Source: Paracoccaceae bacterium (lineage in GTDB: Bacteria; Pseudomonadota; Alphaproteobacteria; Rhodobacterales; Rhodobacteraceae). Taken from it: a DNA stretch of 64,000 bases. The notes beneath the pieces are model-generated. The model saw only the letters and a list, made by a program, of their open reading frames with translations. It ran no database searches and was not told the origin of the DNA. The translations under genes and the position numbers were made by a program. This document shows, one piece after another, positions 35,319 to 44,545 of the stretch. The stretch's first letter is position 1. Every line of letters begins with the position of its first letter. Where the stretch lies: positions 1 to 64,000 of the forward strand of contig JAPPHA010000049.1 of assembly GCA_028874915.1 (NCBI GenBank), read 5' to 3'.

Positions 35319-36147
35319 CGGGCCGCACGACTCGAACGTCGCGGACCGGAACCGAGCATGGCAGTTGCGATACGGGACCGTGAACCGAATTCACCGGCAA
35401 CCTCCGGCATGGAGGATGTGCTCAATTCTGAACATAGGCCGCTCAATGCACCCGTCGGTGACCGCTGCCACGCCGTCGTCTACCGATGCCGGTCGGAACT
35501 CGAAAACCGGGATGTTCAGTCCCGACCGCTTCACGCGGCGGCAAGCCATCGCCGGTGCCACAAACCGACTTCCGTGGCGATCGACAACGGATGCCGGAAC
35601 GCCACCTCGTGTGAATCGAATTCGAGACGTCCAATTCGGTTGGCGGAGTTCGGCATCCCGCGACCTCGCCGATCACGCATGGACACGAGTTCCTGCCTGT
35701 TCAAGCATTGCTCGTCCGGGTCCCCGGAAAACCGGAACCGATCATGATGAACAACCCGCTGGACTGGATCAAGATCACGGCCCAGGCGGCCAGTAAGACG
35801 CTCAACCGGCATTTCGACCGGTCCGAATTCACCAACACTCACCTGCAGCAGGCACCGGAATCGGCTGGAGATTCCCGTACCGGCGCACCGTTCGGAGCCA
35901 CGGTTACCCAATCCTTGGCGGCGCGGCTGCCGACCGGCGAAAACCTGAACGTTCGGACCATCGGGCTCGCCGCCGGAACTCTGGATGTCCTCACCGACCG
36001 CCACACTTCCCGTCGGATGATTGCGGCCGAAGGCAACCGATCATGGTTGGTCGCAATCCGCTTCATGTACAAGCAGCCCGGCGTCGGACTTGGCAACGCC
36101 GAACGCCCCAGCTTCTATGTCCGCATCTGCTCGACAGATGGTAGCTG
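35319..36147. other. Region without a recognised gene between MFS and FAD oxidoreductase genes
   Basis: Most of this 829-bp stretch shows no family similarity on either strand. Its right part carries a plus-strand open frame (35744-36232) that is listed separately as a weak hypothetical. Confidence 0.45.
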
Positions 36148-36232
36148 TCACCCGACCATTGTGTGGAATCCGTCCGGCAGCGAGACGGTCCGACCGAGAA
36201 TGTGGGCTGCAACTATGTCTCCAGCGACATGA
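35744..36232 (+). CDS. Hypothetical protein, weak
   Basis: A 162-codon frame beginning MMNNPLDWIKITAQAASKTL (the first Met is at 35744). Most codons end in G or C, as in real genes of this genome, and the composition is protein-like, but no domain, signal peptide or membrane helix is recognised. Against it, its last 85 bp overlap the end of the convergent FAD oxidoreductase gene. It may be a small orphan gene or chance in G+C-rich DNA. Confidence 0.25.
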   Translation: MMNNPLDWIKITAQAASKTLNRHFDRSEFTNTHLQQAPESAGDSRTGAPFGATVTQSLAARLPTGENLNVRTIGLAAGTLDVLTDRHTSRRMIAAEGNRSWLVAIRFMYKQPGVGLGNAERPSFYVRICSTDGSCHPTIVWNPSGSETVRPRMWAATMSPAT

Positions 36233-37269
36233 GCAATGCCAAAACCGATTCCGTACCCCCCGGTGGCCACAAGCAAACCGGGCCGATTCGGAACCAGTCC
36301 CAGCAGTGGGTTGGCCCCATCGGCTCTCGGACGGAGGCCGGCCCAGCGTCGGACGACCGGGGCGCCGATGAGTTCCGGGCAGATCGCCGCAGCCGCGTCG
36401 ATGACGGAATCCAGTTGCCCGTCGGTTTCCGTCGGGTTCGACCAGTCAACCTCACGGGTCGAACCCACACCCACAGTTGCATCGGAGTGGGACACGATGA
36501 ACAGGCCACCCGACTGGATCACCGGAGTCATTCCAAGATTGCAGTCGACGAGTGCCGCCTGGCCCTTGACACCGCCTCCGGTCAATCCTTCCGACGCAAC
36601 TTCCGGACTGAGCCAGCGAAAGCTGTCGGCACCGGCAGCCAGGATGATCGTGTCGGCGCGAACCCCGTCGGGGCGTGGCTCCGTCGAGATTGCTCCCCGT
36701 TCGATCCCGGTGACTCGATGACCTTCAAATACGTCGACACCTGCAAACCGGGCGGTGCGGGCCAGCGACCGACAGGCATCGGCGGGGCGGATACGGGACG
36801 AGAGCGTGTCGTGCATCACGCCGAACCGGGCCGAACCGGGTGCGATCCGCGGCGATGCCTTGGACCTGAGGGTCAAGTCGAAAGTGGAACCCCAAAACCG
36901 TCCGACCTCAGCGACATGGGCTTGGGCCCGTTCAAACGCCTGCCTGTCGGCGAGAGGAACCCACCGTCCAACCCGTCCGTATCCGGAATCGATCCCCGAC
37001 ACTGCATCCACCTCCGCCCAGTACCGTTCTGCGGTGACCAGTGCCTCGAACTGGAACTGCTTGCGGGGCGACCACGGGACCGGCGAGAACGGGGTCATGG
37101 CCCCGAGGGGCCCCCCGCTTGCCCCGGACCCAATGCGATGGCTTTCGAAAACCGCCGTCGCGAGTCCGCCTCGGACGCAAGCCAGGCCGCAGGCCAAGCC
37201 GAATACGCCGCCGCCAACGACGGCCACATCCCAATGCCGGTTCCAGGATTGGTTTTCGGACAGCGGCAT
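36148..37269 (-). CDS. FAD-dependent oxidoreductase, probable MnmC2-type tRNA-modification oxidase
   Basis: A 373-aa DAO-family flavoenzyme. The FAD-binding motif VAVVGGGVFGLACGLAC lies near residue 14, and GLRPRADGANPLLGLVPNRP and ATGGYGIGFGIAHVAG close the fold. It lies head-to-head with an MnmD-type methyltransferase. In E. coli the two activities are fused as MnmC, whose oxidase half converts cmnm5s2U34 to nm5s2U34 in tRNA. The start at 37269 is chosen because the ATG at 37317 adds residues ahead of the flavin motif and would touch the divergent gene. A general amino-acid oxidase is the alternative. Confidence 0.65.
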   Translation of the reverse strand: MPLSENQSWNRHWDVAVVGGGVFGLACGLACVRGGLATAVFESHRIGSGASGGPLGAMTPFSPVPWSPRKQFQFEALVTAERYWAEVDAVSGIDSGYGRVGRWVPLADRQAFERAQAHVAEVGRFWGSTFDLTLRSKASPRIAPGSARFGVMHDTLSSRIRPADACRSLARTARFAGVDVFEGHRVTGIERGAISTEPRPDGVRADTIILAAGADSFRWLSPEVASEGLTGGGVKGQAALVDCNLGMTPVIQSGGLFIVSHSDATVGVGSTREVDWSNPTETDGQLDSVIDAAAAICPELIGAPVVRRWAGLRPRADGANPLLGLVPNRPGLLVATGGYGIGFGIAHVAGDIVAAHILGRTVSLPDGFHTMVG

Positions 37270-37316
37270 CGACGGGGAGCCGGTCCCCGACGCCTTTCCG
37301 GTCGAAGGAAAGGTCA

Positions 37317-38129
37317 TTGAGCCGCGCCAGAAATCCTGACACGCGGGCTTCCGGCCTCGAATCTGGCGAAACGTCCGACCCGACCGACAAAGGCCCGTTC
37401 GCCAAACTCTCCTGGATTGGCGGCAATGTCCCGGTTTCGCGAACCTACAGCGAATCCTATTACTCGATTGGCGGCGGTCTCGGGGAAACGCGACATGTCT
37501 TCCTGGCCGGAAACCGGTTGCCGGAACGGTTTCGATCCGGTTTCCACATCGCCGAAATCGGCTTCGGCACTGGTCTCAACCTGCTGGCGGCCTGGAAGGC
37601 CTGGGTGGACAGCGGTCAAACCGGAGCGCTCCTCTATACCGGATTCGAGGCCTTTCCCGTGGAGCCCGATGACATGAAACGTGCCCACGCGGCCTGGCCC
37701 GAACTCGCCGAATACGCGGAACAGCTGATCCGTGCCTCGCAGGCCGGACAGTCCCGAATCCTCACGGACTCCCTGAAGGCCCGAATCCTGCCGGGCGACG
37801 CCCGACAGACCGTTCAGAACTGGACCGGTGCCGCCGACGCCTGGTTCCTTGACGGTTTCAGCCCGGCGCGGAATCCGGAACTCTGGGAGCCCCGCCTGCT
37901 TCAAGCTGTCGCCGCCCGAACTCGGCCTGGCGGCACGTTTGCCACCTATTCCGCGGCCGGGAGGGTCCGGCGTTCGCTCAAGGCCGCCGGATTCTCCGTC
38001 ATTCGCCTTCCCGGTTACGGGCGCAAACGCCACATGATCCGCGGTTGGCTCGATCCGGTCGCGAGGAACGCGCAGGCATCGAGACCGGCCGTCAGCCCGG
38101 AGACGCTCGACCGCAACGACCTGGCCTGA
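37317..38129 (+). CDS. mnmD: tRNA (mnm5s2U34)-methyltransferase MnmD-type
   Basis: A 270-aa SAM-dependent methyltransferase. GNVPVSRTYSESYYSIGGGL, GETRHVFLAGNRLPERF, the SAM motif AEIGFGTGLNLLAAWKAW and AWFLDGFSPARNPELW are signatures of the MnmC N-terminal/MnmD family, which makes mnm5s2U in the wobble position of several tRNAs. The only plausible start codons near the conserved block are a TTG at 37317, with an AGGAAAGG purine run just ahead, or codons further upstream inside the divergent gene. It is separate from the oxidase, unlike fused MnmC. Confidence 0.85.
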   Translation: MSRARNPDTRASGLESGETSDPTDKGPFAKLSWIGGNVPVSRTYSESYYSIGGGLGETRHVFLAGNRLPERFRSGFHIAEIGFGTGLNLLAAWKAWVDSGQTGALLYTGFEAFPVEPDDMKRAHAAWPELAEYAEQLIRASQAGQSRILTDSLKARILPGDARQTVQNWTGAADAWFLDGFSPARNPELWEPRLLQAVAARTRPGGTFATYSAAGRVRRSLKAAGFSVIRLPGYGRKRHMIRGWLDPVARNAQASRPAVSPETLDRNDLA

Positions 38130-38241
38130 GCTGGTCATCTCTCCCGGTCCCGCCAAACGGCCTGAGGTCGGTTTCCAAGCAGGGTTCGCCAGGCAGCGAT
38201 GGCCAACAGGATCCGGTCCCGGCACGCCTTCAGTCAAACTG

Positions 38242-40329
38242 TCAGTCAACCCTTGTGATCACCGCGGCCGAGTCCCCGGTTCCGTCGGTGACGCCTGCTG
38301 TCCATCGGGTCAAGTCGTCGGAGATTCGGAGCGCACTCCCGCGACCGGACAGCCGCGACCTGTACACATGCAGCGATTCCTGGATCCTCATCACGTAATT
38401 CCGGGTCTCCCGATAGGGGATATGTTCGATCCAGTCGATCGGATCCGCCCAGTCGAGGTGCGGATGCCCGAATCGTTTGATCCAGTTCCGGACCCGTTCG
38501 GGACCGGCGTTGTAGGCGGCGAACGTCAGCACGTGAGAACCGCCGAATTCAGCCAGCAACTCCTCGAGATAGGCCGTTCCCATGCGGGCATTGAATTCCC
38601 AATCCCGAATCAGGCGCCGCTTCGAAAATGCCTCCCCATGCCTTTCGGCAATCTCCCGGGCGGTGTTGGTCCTGACCTGCATCAGCCCGCGGGCGTCGGC
38701 ACGGCTGATGGCATCAAGGCGGAATTCGCTCTCGGTGCGGGCTATGGACAGCGCCATCTCCGGCGGCACCGGGCCGGAGTGCTGCGCAAGCTCCGTGACC
38801 GGATAATAGGACCGAGGCAGGACCAGTCCCGACTTGGCCGCCTCCTTGGCGACGCCAAGCATGACAAAGGGTGAGCCGAGATCAAACGCCATGTCACCGA
38901 GGCGAATGAGATCGTCTCGGTCGAGAGATTCGGCGACATGGGCGAAGAACCACCGGGCGTGGGGCTCCCAGTCGGCAATGAGGAACAACCGCCCGGCGCG
39001 GATGGAACCCGAGTCGACGAACGTCGCAGACTTCCAGTCGAATTCCCGTTCCCGGCCGGTCAGCGACGGATCCGGGGCGGCACCGATGCGTTCGGCCGCA
39101 AGCTGTCCGTAAAAGCTGGTCTGATAGCCGGCTCCGGCCTGATAGTGAGACCGTGCGCGTTCGCTCTCGCCAAGAGCTTCACGGGTTCGGCCGAGCCAAT
39201 AATGGGCGCGACCGAGGCTGATCGGGGAGCGGACGCTGTCCCGAAACCGGATGAAGTGGTCTACTGCCCACTCGGGTCGGTTCAGCATGCGTAGCGCGAC
39301 ATAGCCGGCCAGCCACTCATGCTGGGCCGCCTTCGACGGATCCTCGACATGGTGGCGGCTGACCAGTTCATAGGCTGTCGCGTACCGGCCGGCCTCCATC
39401 TCGTCACTGGCCATTGCAAGGCGCCGATTTGCCCAGGCCTCCGGCCGACCGAGCGATCGGGCGGACAGAGACCGGGAGAGGATCAGTTCCTTCGCCGACT
39501 TGTCGAACCCGGACGTCATCCGCCAGACGAATCGGTCGAAGGCCAGACCGGGATCGTCCCGGAGAGGGGCCGGAACCGCCCGGATCATCGCGTCGACTCC
39601 GGGCCGTTTTCTCTGAAGCGCGATTCGCGCCTTCGCGAGTCGGGCCTGGTCCGACGACACCAACGTCAGCATGCGTTCGGCCGACTGGATCCAACCTTCC
39701 CAAAGCATTTGGTCAAGTCGCTCGGCATGCAGTCCACGAAGCGAATCCCCAAAGTGAAAAAGATAGGCGTCCTGGGTTGCGGCATCCATGTCCAGGAGCG
39801 TCCAAGCCCGTCGGACCTCGACCTCTGCGTCGTCCACCCTGCCAAGCGAACGCATTGCCTGGGCCAGTCGCAGGGCTCCTGGTGCCGTCTGCGGCGGCTC
39901 GACGTCGAAATACCCGAGGACCAACCGCGGCTCGGCTCCTTCCGGGATATGGGCTTCACCCTTCCGCCGAAGCCGCTTGAGTCCCGGCCAGTCGCCGTTT
40001 CTCCCGAGGAATTCCAGATATGCCGACCAGTCCCCGACACCGGCGCGCAGGCGCCACCATGCGATCAAGTCGACGGCAACCGGATCGCCGAAGTCCTGCG
40101 CCAGCCTTCCGGCGTCACGCCAGTTCTCCGCGTAGGCAGCTTCGATGGCCGCCTTCATGGTTGCGGCGGAGCCCGGTTCGGCGTTGGCGTGAGAACCGGC
40201 CACCGCGAAAACGAACGCAAAAGCGAATGCCGAAAAAGAGAGTGGAACCGGAATCCTGAAACGAGTCCGGATCACAGACATCACCACTGCCAGGGTCGCC
40301 ACCAACGCCCGAACTACCGTTTTTGCCAT
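38242..40329 (-). CDS. slt: Soluble lytic murein transglycosylase, Slt70-type
   Basis: A 695-aa exported enzyme. The signal peptide (hydrophobic VPLSFSAFAFAFVFAVAGS) ends near residue 50, a long superhelical N-terminal domain follows, and the C-terminal catalytic domain carries the glutamate in SIARTESEF, then DARGLMQVRTNTAREIA and TFAAYNAGPERVRNW. It cleaves peptidoglycan glycan strands in the periplasm. The start at 40329 is used, since the in-frame sequence back to 40431 adds no signal-like residues; an ATG at 40281 is also possible. It diverges from dapA. Confidence 0.9.
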   Translation of the reverse strand: MAKTVVRALVATLAVVMSVIRTRFRIPVPLSFSAFAFAFVFAVAGSHANAEPGSAATMKAAIEAAYAENWRDAGRLAQDFGDPVAVDLIAWWRLRAGVGDWSAYLEFLGRNGDWPGLKRLRRKGEAHIPEGAEPRLVLGYFDVEPPQTAPGALRLAQAMRSLGRVDDAEVEVRRAWTLLDMDAATQDAYLFHFGDSLRGLHAERLDQMLWEGWIQSAERMLTLVSSDQARLAKARIALQRKRPGVDAMIRAVPAPLRDDPGLAFDRFVWRMTSGFDKSAKELILSRSLSARSLGRPEAWANRRLAMASDEMEAGRYATAYELVSRHHVEDPSKAAQHEWLAGYVALRMLNRPEWAVDHFIRFRDSVRSPISLGRAHYWLGRTREALGESERARSHYQAGAGYQTSFYGQLAAERIGAAPDPSLTGREREFDWKSATFVDSGSIRAGRLFLIADWEPHARWFFAHVAESLDRDDLIRLGDMAFDLGSPFVMLGVAKEAAKSGLVLPRSYYPVTELAQHSGPVPPEMALSIARTESEFRLDAISRADARGLMQVRTNTAREIAERHGEAFSKRRLIRDWEFNARMGTAYLEELLAEFGGSHVLTFAAYNAGPERVRNWIKRFGHPHLDWADPIDWIEHIPYRETRNYVMRIQESLHVYRSRLSGRGSALRISDDLTRWTAGVTDGTGDSAAVITRVD

Positions 40330-40454
40330 CGGATCGCCCGGATTTCTGCTCGTGATTGCGGGTTTACAGAACCCGCCGCCAGACTTACAGCAGGAATTGC
40401 CGGATCCCGCCAACGGGACCGTCCTGCACAATCTGGAATTCGGGGAGCCATTCT

Positions 40455-41330
40455 ATGTTCAGCGGATCAATCCCGGCGTTGGTTACGCCATTCCGGGACG
40501 GTGCGGTCGATGACGAAGCCCTGAGGGCGCTGGTCGAATGGCATGTGGAAGAAGGCTCCAATGGCCTGGTTCCGGTCGGCACCACAGGCGAAAGCCCGAC
40601 GCTGTCCCATGATGAACATGAGCATGTCATCGAAATCGTGGTCAAGGCCTCCGCCGGCCGGCTCCCTGTCATTGCAGGCGCCGGATCCAACAACACGGCC
40701 GAGGCCATCCGTTTCATGACCTTCGCTCACCGTGTGGGTGCCGATGCCGGGCTGGTGGTAACACCCTACTACAACAAGCCGACCCAGCACGGACTCATCG
40801 CGCACTTCCGAGCGCTCGCCGATTGTTGCCCTCTGCCGATCATCATCTACAACATTCCCGGCCGGTCGGTCATCGACATGACTCCGGAAACGATGGGTAC
40901 GCTCGCAAAGCTGCCGACCATCATCGGCGTCAAGGATGCCACCGGCGACGTCACGCGCGTCAGCGAGCAGCGGGCGACTTGCGGAACGGACTTCATCCAG
41001 CTGTCCGGCGAGGATGCGTCGGCTCTCGGTTTCAACGCCCACGGCGGAACCGGCTGTATTTCGGTGACGGCCAATGTCGCGCCGCGGGCCTGTTCGGAAT
41101 TCCAGCAGGCCACCCTCACCGGGGACTGGCCTCGGGCACTTGAATTGCAGGACCGGCTGATGCCGCTCCATACCGCCATTTTTGCCGAACCCGGCCTTGC
41201 CGGCGCCAAGTTCGGCCTCTCCCTTCTCGGGAAGTGCCGCGAGGAGGTTCGCCTGCCACTGACACCGCCCCGAGACAGAACCCGTGCCCGGATCCGCGAG
41301 GCCATGTCGGCGGTGGGGGTGACCGCCTGA
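40455..41330 (+). CDS. dapA: 4-hydroxy-tetrahydrodipicolinate synthase
   Basis: Condenses pyruvate with aspartate semialdehyde, the first committed step to diaminopimelate and lysine. The 291-aa barrel shows [24 protein letters not shown], the tyrosine in IYNIPGRSV (Tyr132) and the Schiff-base lysine in [10 protein letters not shown] (Lys160). The start at 40455 has GGGGAG about 8 bp ahead. smpB follows after 3 bp, an arrangement common in alphaproteobacteria. Confidence 0.95.
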   Translation: MFSGSIPALVTPFRDGAVDDEALRALVEWHVEEGSNGLVPVGTTGESPTLSHDEHEHVIEIVVKASAGRLPVIAGAGSNNTAEAIRFMTFAHRVGADAGLVVTPYYNKPTQHGLIAHFRALADCCPLPIIIYNIPGRSVIDMTPETMGTLAKLPTIIGVKDATGDVTRVSEQRATCGTDFIQLSGEDASALGFNAHGGTGCISVTANVAPRACSEFQQATLTGDWPRALELQDRLMPLHTAIFAEPGLAGAKFGLSLLGKCREEVRLPLTPPRDRTRARIREAMSAVGVTA

Positions 41331-41333
41331 GGC

Positions 41334-41816
41334 ATGGCCCGGCCGCGGAGGAAGAGCGGCACCAGCAAGGGACTTGTGGCGGAGAACCGGAAGGCACGGT
41401 TCAACTATGCCATCGAGGACACGCTGGAATGCGGAATCGTCCTCACCGGATCGGAGGTGAAGGCGCTCCGGAACGGTCAGGCCAATATCAGCGAGAGCTA
41501 TGCCAGCGTCGAGAACGGCGAACTCTATCTGATCAACTGCCACATCGCCCGCTACGACATGGCGGGCCGATTTGGCCATGAAGAGCGTCGCAAGCGGAAA
41601 CTTCTGGTCAACCGGCGGGAACTGTCACGGTTCTGGCGAGTGACAGAACGCCAAGGCATGACCCTGGTGCCGTTGCGGCTCTACTTCAACGCCACTGGGC
41701 GTGCCAAACTGTTGCTGGCCATTGCACGGGGACGCAAGCTGGTGGACAAGAGAGACAACCAGAAGACCCGTGACTGGAACCGGCAAAAGGCGCGGCTGCT
41801 CCGAGAACGCGGATAG
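41334..41816 (+). CDS. smpB: SsrA-binding protein SmpB
   Basis: A 160-aa partner of tmRNA in trans-translation, which rescues stalled ribosomes and tags nascent chains. [39 protein letters not shown] and the basic C-terminal tail [10 protein letters not shown]-like segment ([17 protein letters not shown]) are all present. It begins 3 bp after dapA. No ssrA gene was recognised nearby. Confidence 0.95.
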   Translation: MARPRRKSGTSKGLVAENRKARFNYAIEDTLECGIVLTGSEVKALRNGQANISESYASVENGELYLINCHIARYDMAGRFGHEERRKRKLLVNRRELSRFWRVTERQGMTLVPLRLYFNATGRAKLLLAIARGRKLVDKRDNQKTRDWNRQKARLLRERG

Positions 41817-41871
41817 TTGCAGGGGTTCGAGAGAATTCGATCCGGAGCGCCAATCAACGGAGGCGGATGTC

Positions 41872-42723
41872 ATGTCCAAGGATTCCCAGGCACCTATCGT
41901 TTCCACCGCCTGGCTGTTCGAACGACTGGATGCTCCGGACATCCGCATCCTCGATGCATCATGGTATCTTCCGTCAGAGGGGCGCGACCCAAGGGCGGAA
42001 TACGACGCGGCGCATATCCCAGGTGCCCGATTCTTCGACATCGACGAGATTTCCGACACAGGTTCGGACCTTCCCCACATGGTCCCGCCCGTCGACATGT
42101 TTGTGTCGCGTATGCGGGCGATGGGCATTGGCGACGGCCATCGGGTCATCGTCTATGACGGGGCCGGGTTGTTCTCGGCGGCGCGGGTCTGGTGGCTCTT
42201 TCGCCACATGGGGAAGACCGATGTCGCCGTTCTCGATGGCGGATTCCTCCGCTGGCGGGCGGAAGGCCGGCCAGTCGAGGACATGCCCCCTTCCGCCCGC
42301 GACAGGCACATGACCGCCCGCCGGAATGCCGGTATGGTCAGGGATGTCGAGCAGGTGGCCGCCGCGTCGGTATCCGGCGATTGGCAGATCGTCGATGCCC
42401 GATCCCCGGAACGGTTCCGGGGCGAGGCGCCGGAACCTCGATCCGGCCTGCGGTCGGGCCGGATTCCAGGATCCCGGAACGTTTTCTTTGCTCGACTTCT
42501 CGATTCCGAGGGGCGGCTTCGGTCCGATGACGACCTGCGCCGCGCCTTCACAGACGCCGGGGTCGACCTGTCCCGGCCCATCATTACCAGTTGCGGCTCC
42601 GGGGTCACGGCGGCTGTCCTGTCTCTCGCCCTCGACAAGCTCGGCCACCCGAACCACGCGCTTTATGACGGGTCCTGGGCCGATTGGGGGTCACGCACCG
42701 ATCTGCCGATCGAAACCGGATAG
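41872..42723 (+). CDS. sseA: 3-mercaptopyruvate/thiosulfate sulfurtransferase
   Basis: A 283-aa tandem rhodanese. The N-terminal non-catalytic domain spans residues ~8-135 and the catalytic domain ~155-280. The active cysteine is Cys241 in CGSGVTA, the loop that favours 3-mercaptopyruvate over thiosulfate. The start at 41872 is supported by GGAGGCGG about 8 bp ahead. It may form part of sulfur handling with smpB upstream only by proximity. Confidence 0.9.
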   Translation: MSKDSQAPIVSTAWLFERLDAPDIRILDASWYLPSEGRDPRAEYDAAHIPGARFFDIDEISDTGSDLPHMVPPVDMFVSRMRAMGIGDGHRVIVYDGAGLFSAARVWWLFRHMGKTDVAVLDGGFLRWRAEGRPVEDMPPSARDRHMTARRNAGMVRDVEQVAAASVSGDWQIVDARSPERFRGEAPEPRSGLRSGRIPGSRNVFFARLLDSEGRLRSDDDLRRAFTDAGVDLSRPIITSCGSGVTAAVLSLALDKLGHPNHALYDGSWADWGSRTDLPIETG

Positions 42724-43233
42724 CTCGAATGCCGGGAGTCGCAGCATCGGCAGGCGGCCGGGTCGCGAAAGTCCCGTTCGTCGCGGGAACCGGAATCTGT
42801 CTCCTTGTCCGGGGTCGCCACCGGGCCCGAAACACCGAACCCGCTCGATCACGCCAATTCTGCGCCGTCGTGCAGGTCTTCGAACATGACAGGACGGGGC
42901 AGGACGGGAAATCCGCGAAGGACCCATGAAGCGGCACTCGCCTGCGCTCTCATGCAGGATAGGTCAGGGTCGTCAGGACAGGCGAGACGGCGTATATGCG
43001 CTGGCCTCTGTTGAGCGTGGCTTGACGCAGCGTGAGGGATTCCGCTGACAACAAGTGCCGGGATCAGGCCATCCTGCCAGTGCCAGAACCAATGAGGCAT
43101 CGCGAGGGACCATAGGCCGGCCCGGACATTGTGAGCCAAACCTTGATCGGTTCGACGGTATCCACTATGGCCTCTCGCCGGTTTCCCGGGAACTTGCATT
43201 TCCGGAGGAGTTGCATCGGGAGGCGAAGAATCC
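42724..43233. other. Gene-free region before the queuosine-precursor transporter
   Basis: No gene is recognised. A small CCTGC/GCAGG hairpin lies near 42941-42957. I looked for a two-piece tmRNA, SRP RNA, RNase P RNA and preQ1 riboswitch features and found no convincing motif. Confidence 0.45.
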
Positions 43234-43854
43234 ATGTCACGCGATATCCGGTTCGGCATCGGCGCCATGGCCGCAGTGGTCGTGCTGTCCAATATCCTGG
43301 TCCAGTTTCTGTTGGGCAACTGGCTGACTTGGGGGGCGATCACCTATCCCTTTGCCTTCCTCGTCACCGATCTGATGAACCGGCTGCACGGCCCGGCGGC
43401 AGCCCGTCGAGTGGTGGTCGCAGGATTTGCCGTCGGCATTGCCTGTTCATTTGTCGGGACCCTGATCGACCTGGGAACCGGGCCGTTGGTCACGTTGCGC
43501 ATCGCCATTGGGTCGGGAACGGCGTTTCTTGTGGCCCAGCTTCTGGATGTGGCGGTGTTCGACCGGATGCGCCGCCGGCAATGGTGGCAGGCGCCGCTGG
43601 TCTCTTCCGTGGCGGGTTCGTCACTCGACACAGCGCTTTTCTTTACCATCGCGTTCTCGGCCAGCTTGACCGTTCTCGAACCCGCCAACGACGTCAGTTG
43701 GGCCGGAACGATTCTGCCTCTGATCGGTAAGGGGCCGGACGTACCACTTTGGGTCTCTCTTGCCGTCGCCGATTGGATGGTGAAGCTCACGGTTGCCTTG
43801 ATCGCCCTGGTCCCGTTTCGGCTGATCACCAGTCGCCTTACGCAAACCATCTGA
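43234..43854 (+). CDS. yhhQ: Queuosine precursor transporter, YhhQ/QPTR family
   Basis: A 206-aa inner-membrane protein with about six hydrophobic helices. LTWGAITYPFAFLVTDLMNR is the family signature, and SVAGSSLDTALFFTIAF and WVSLAVADWMVKL complete the pattern. The family imports queuosine precursors such as preQ0/preQ1 for tRNA modification. It stands alone, with no other queuosine gene in view. GGAGG-like purines (GGGAGG) precede the ATG. Confidence 0.88.
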   Translation: MSRDIRFGIGAMAAVVVLSNILVQFLLGNWLTWGAITYPFAFLVTDLMNRLHGPAAARRVVVAGFAVGIACSFVGTLIDLGTGPLVTLRIAIGSGTAFLVAQLLDVAVFDRMRRRQWWQAPLVSSVAGSSLDTALFFTIAFSASLTVLEPANDVSWAGTILPLIGKGPDVPLWVSLAVADWMVKLTVALIALVPFRLITSRLTQTI

Positions 43855-44047
43855 AACCGGACAGACTCGCGCCGGTCGGTCCCGGGACCTGGAATGGCCG
43901 GCCGAGCCATGTTGGCGAACAGCCACTCCAGGGCTCTGCCCGAAGTCACGGCGAAACCCCACAGCGACCGAACCGGCGATACCCGCGCGTTCCGGCTGGA
44001 CACAAGCGACTGACTGTGGACCCTTCGTTCCGAGGAGAGTCAACTTG

Positions 44048-44470
44048 ATGATTCGCGTGACGGACAGGCTTGTGATCCCGGGCCGCGAAATCGAAGAGAC
44101 ATTTATGACGGCTTCCGGCCCGGGAGGTCAGAACGTGAACAAGGTTTCGACGGCCGTCGAACTCCGATTCCAGGCGCGCGAATCCACGGTCTTGACACCA
44201 GCCCAGAAAGACCGGCTTCGCCGGCTCGCCGGGTCCCGCTGGACTACCGACGGGATCATTGTCCTGAGGGCCGACCGCGAACGCCTGCAGTCCGCCAACC
44301 GCCGGATTGTCCGCAGCCGCTTGGCCGAACTGGTTCGTAAGGCGCTGATCGCACCGAAACGGCGAATCCCGACCCGGCCGACACCGGGTTCCAGGATCCG
44401 GCGGCTGGACGCCAAGGCCCGCCGCGGTAGACTCAAATCGCTGCGCCGGCGACCTGAAACCGGAGAGTAG
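44048..44470 (+). CDS. arfB: Alternative ribosome-rescue factor ArfB (YaeJ)
   Basis: A 140-aa peptidyl-tRNA hydrolase that frees ribosomes stalled without a stop codon. The GGQ catalytic motif lies in TASGPGGQNVNKVSTAVELR near residue 20, and the C-terminal tail is strongly basic (AKARRGRLKSLRRRPE), as needed to enter the empty mRNA channel. GAGGAG lies about 10 bp before the ATG at 44048. SmpB, encoded 2.7 kb upstream, serves the same rescue process. Confidence 0.92.
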   Translation: MIRVTDRLVIPGREIEETFMTASGPGGQNVNKVSTAVELRFQARESTVLTPAQKDRLRRLAGSRWTTDGIIVLRADRERLQSANRRIVRSRLAELVRKALIAPKRRIPTRPTPGSRIRRLDAKARRGRLKSLRRRPETGE

Positions 44471-44545
44471 AATCCCGAACGACCGGGTGCTCCCGTGACC
44501 GCGCCCGTTCCGCGCCGCGACGAGAACTGGCAGTGAGGATTGAGC

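Noticed and set aside
34007-35383. 458-codon plus-strand frame over the MFS gene
   Set aside because: Overlaps the MFS transporter in another frame; the MFS frame has twelve helices and family motifs.
36163-37320. 385-codon plus-strand frame over the FAD oxidoreductase
   Set aside because: Antisense to a gene with an intact FAD-binding motif.
42724-43233. Candidate tmRNA or other structured RNA near smpB
   Set aside because: No tag-peptide frame, T arm, SRP or RNase P signature was found.
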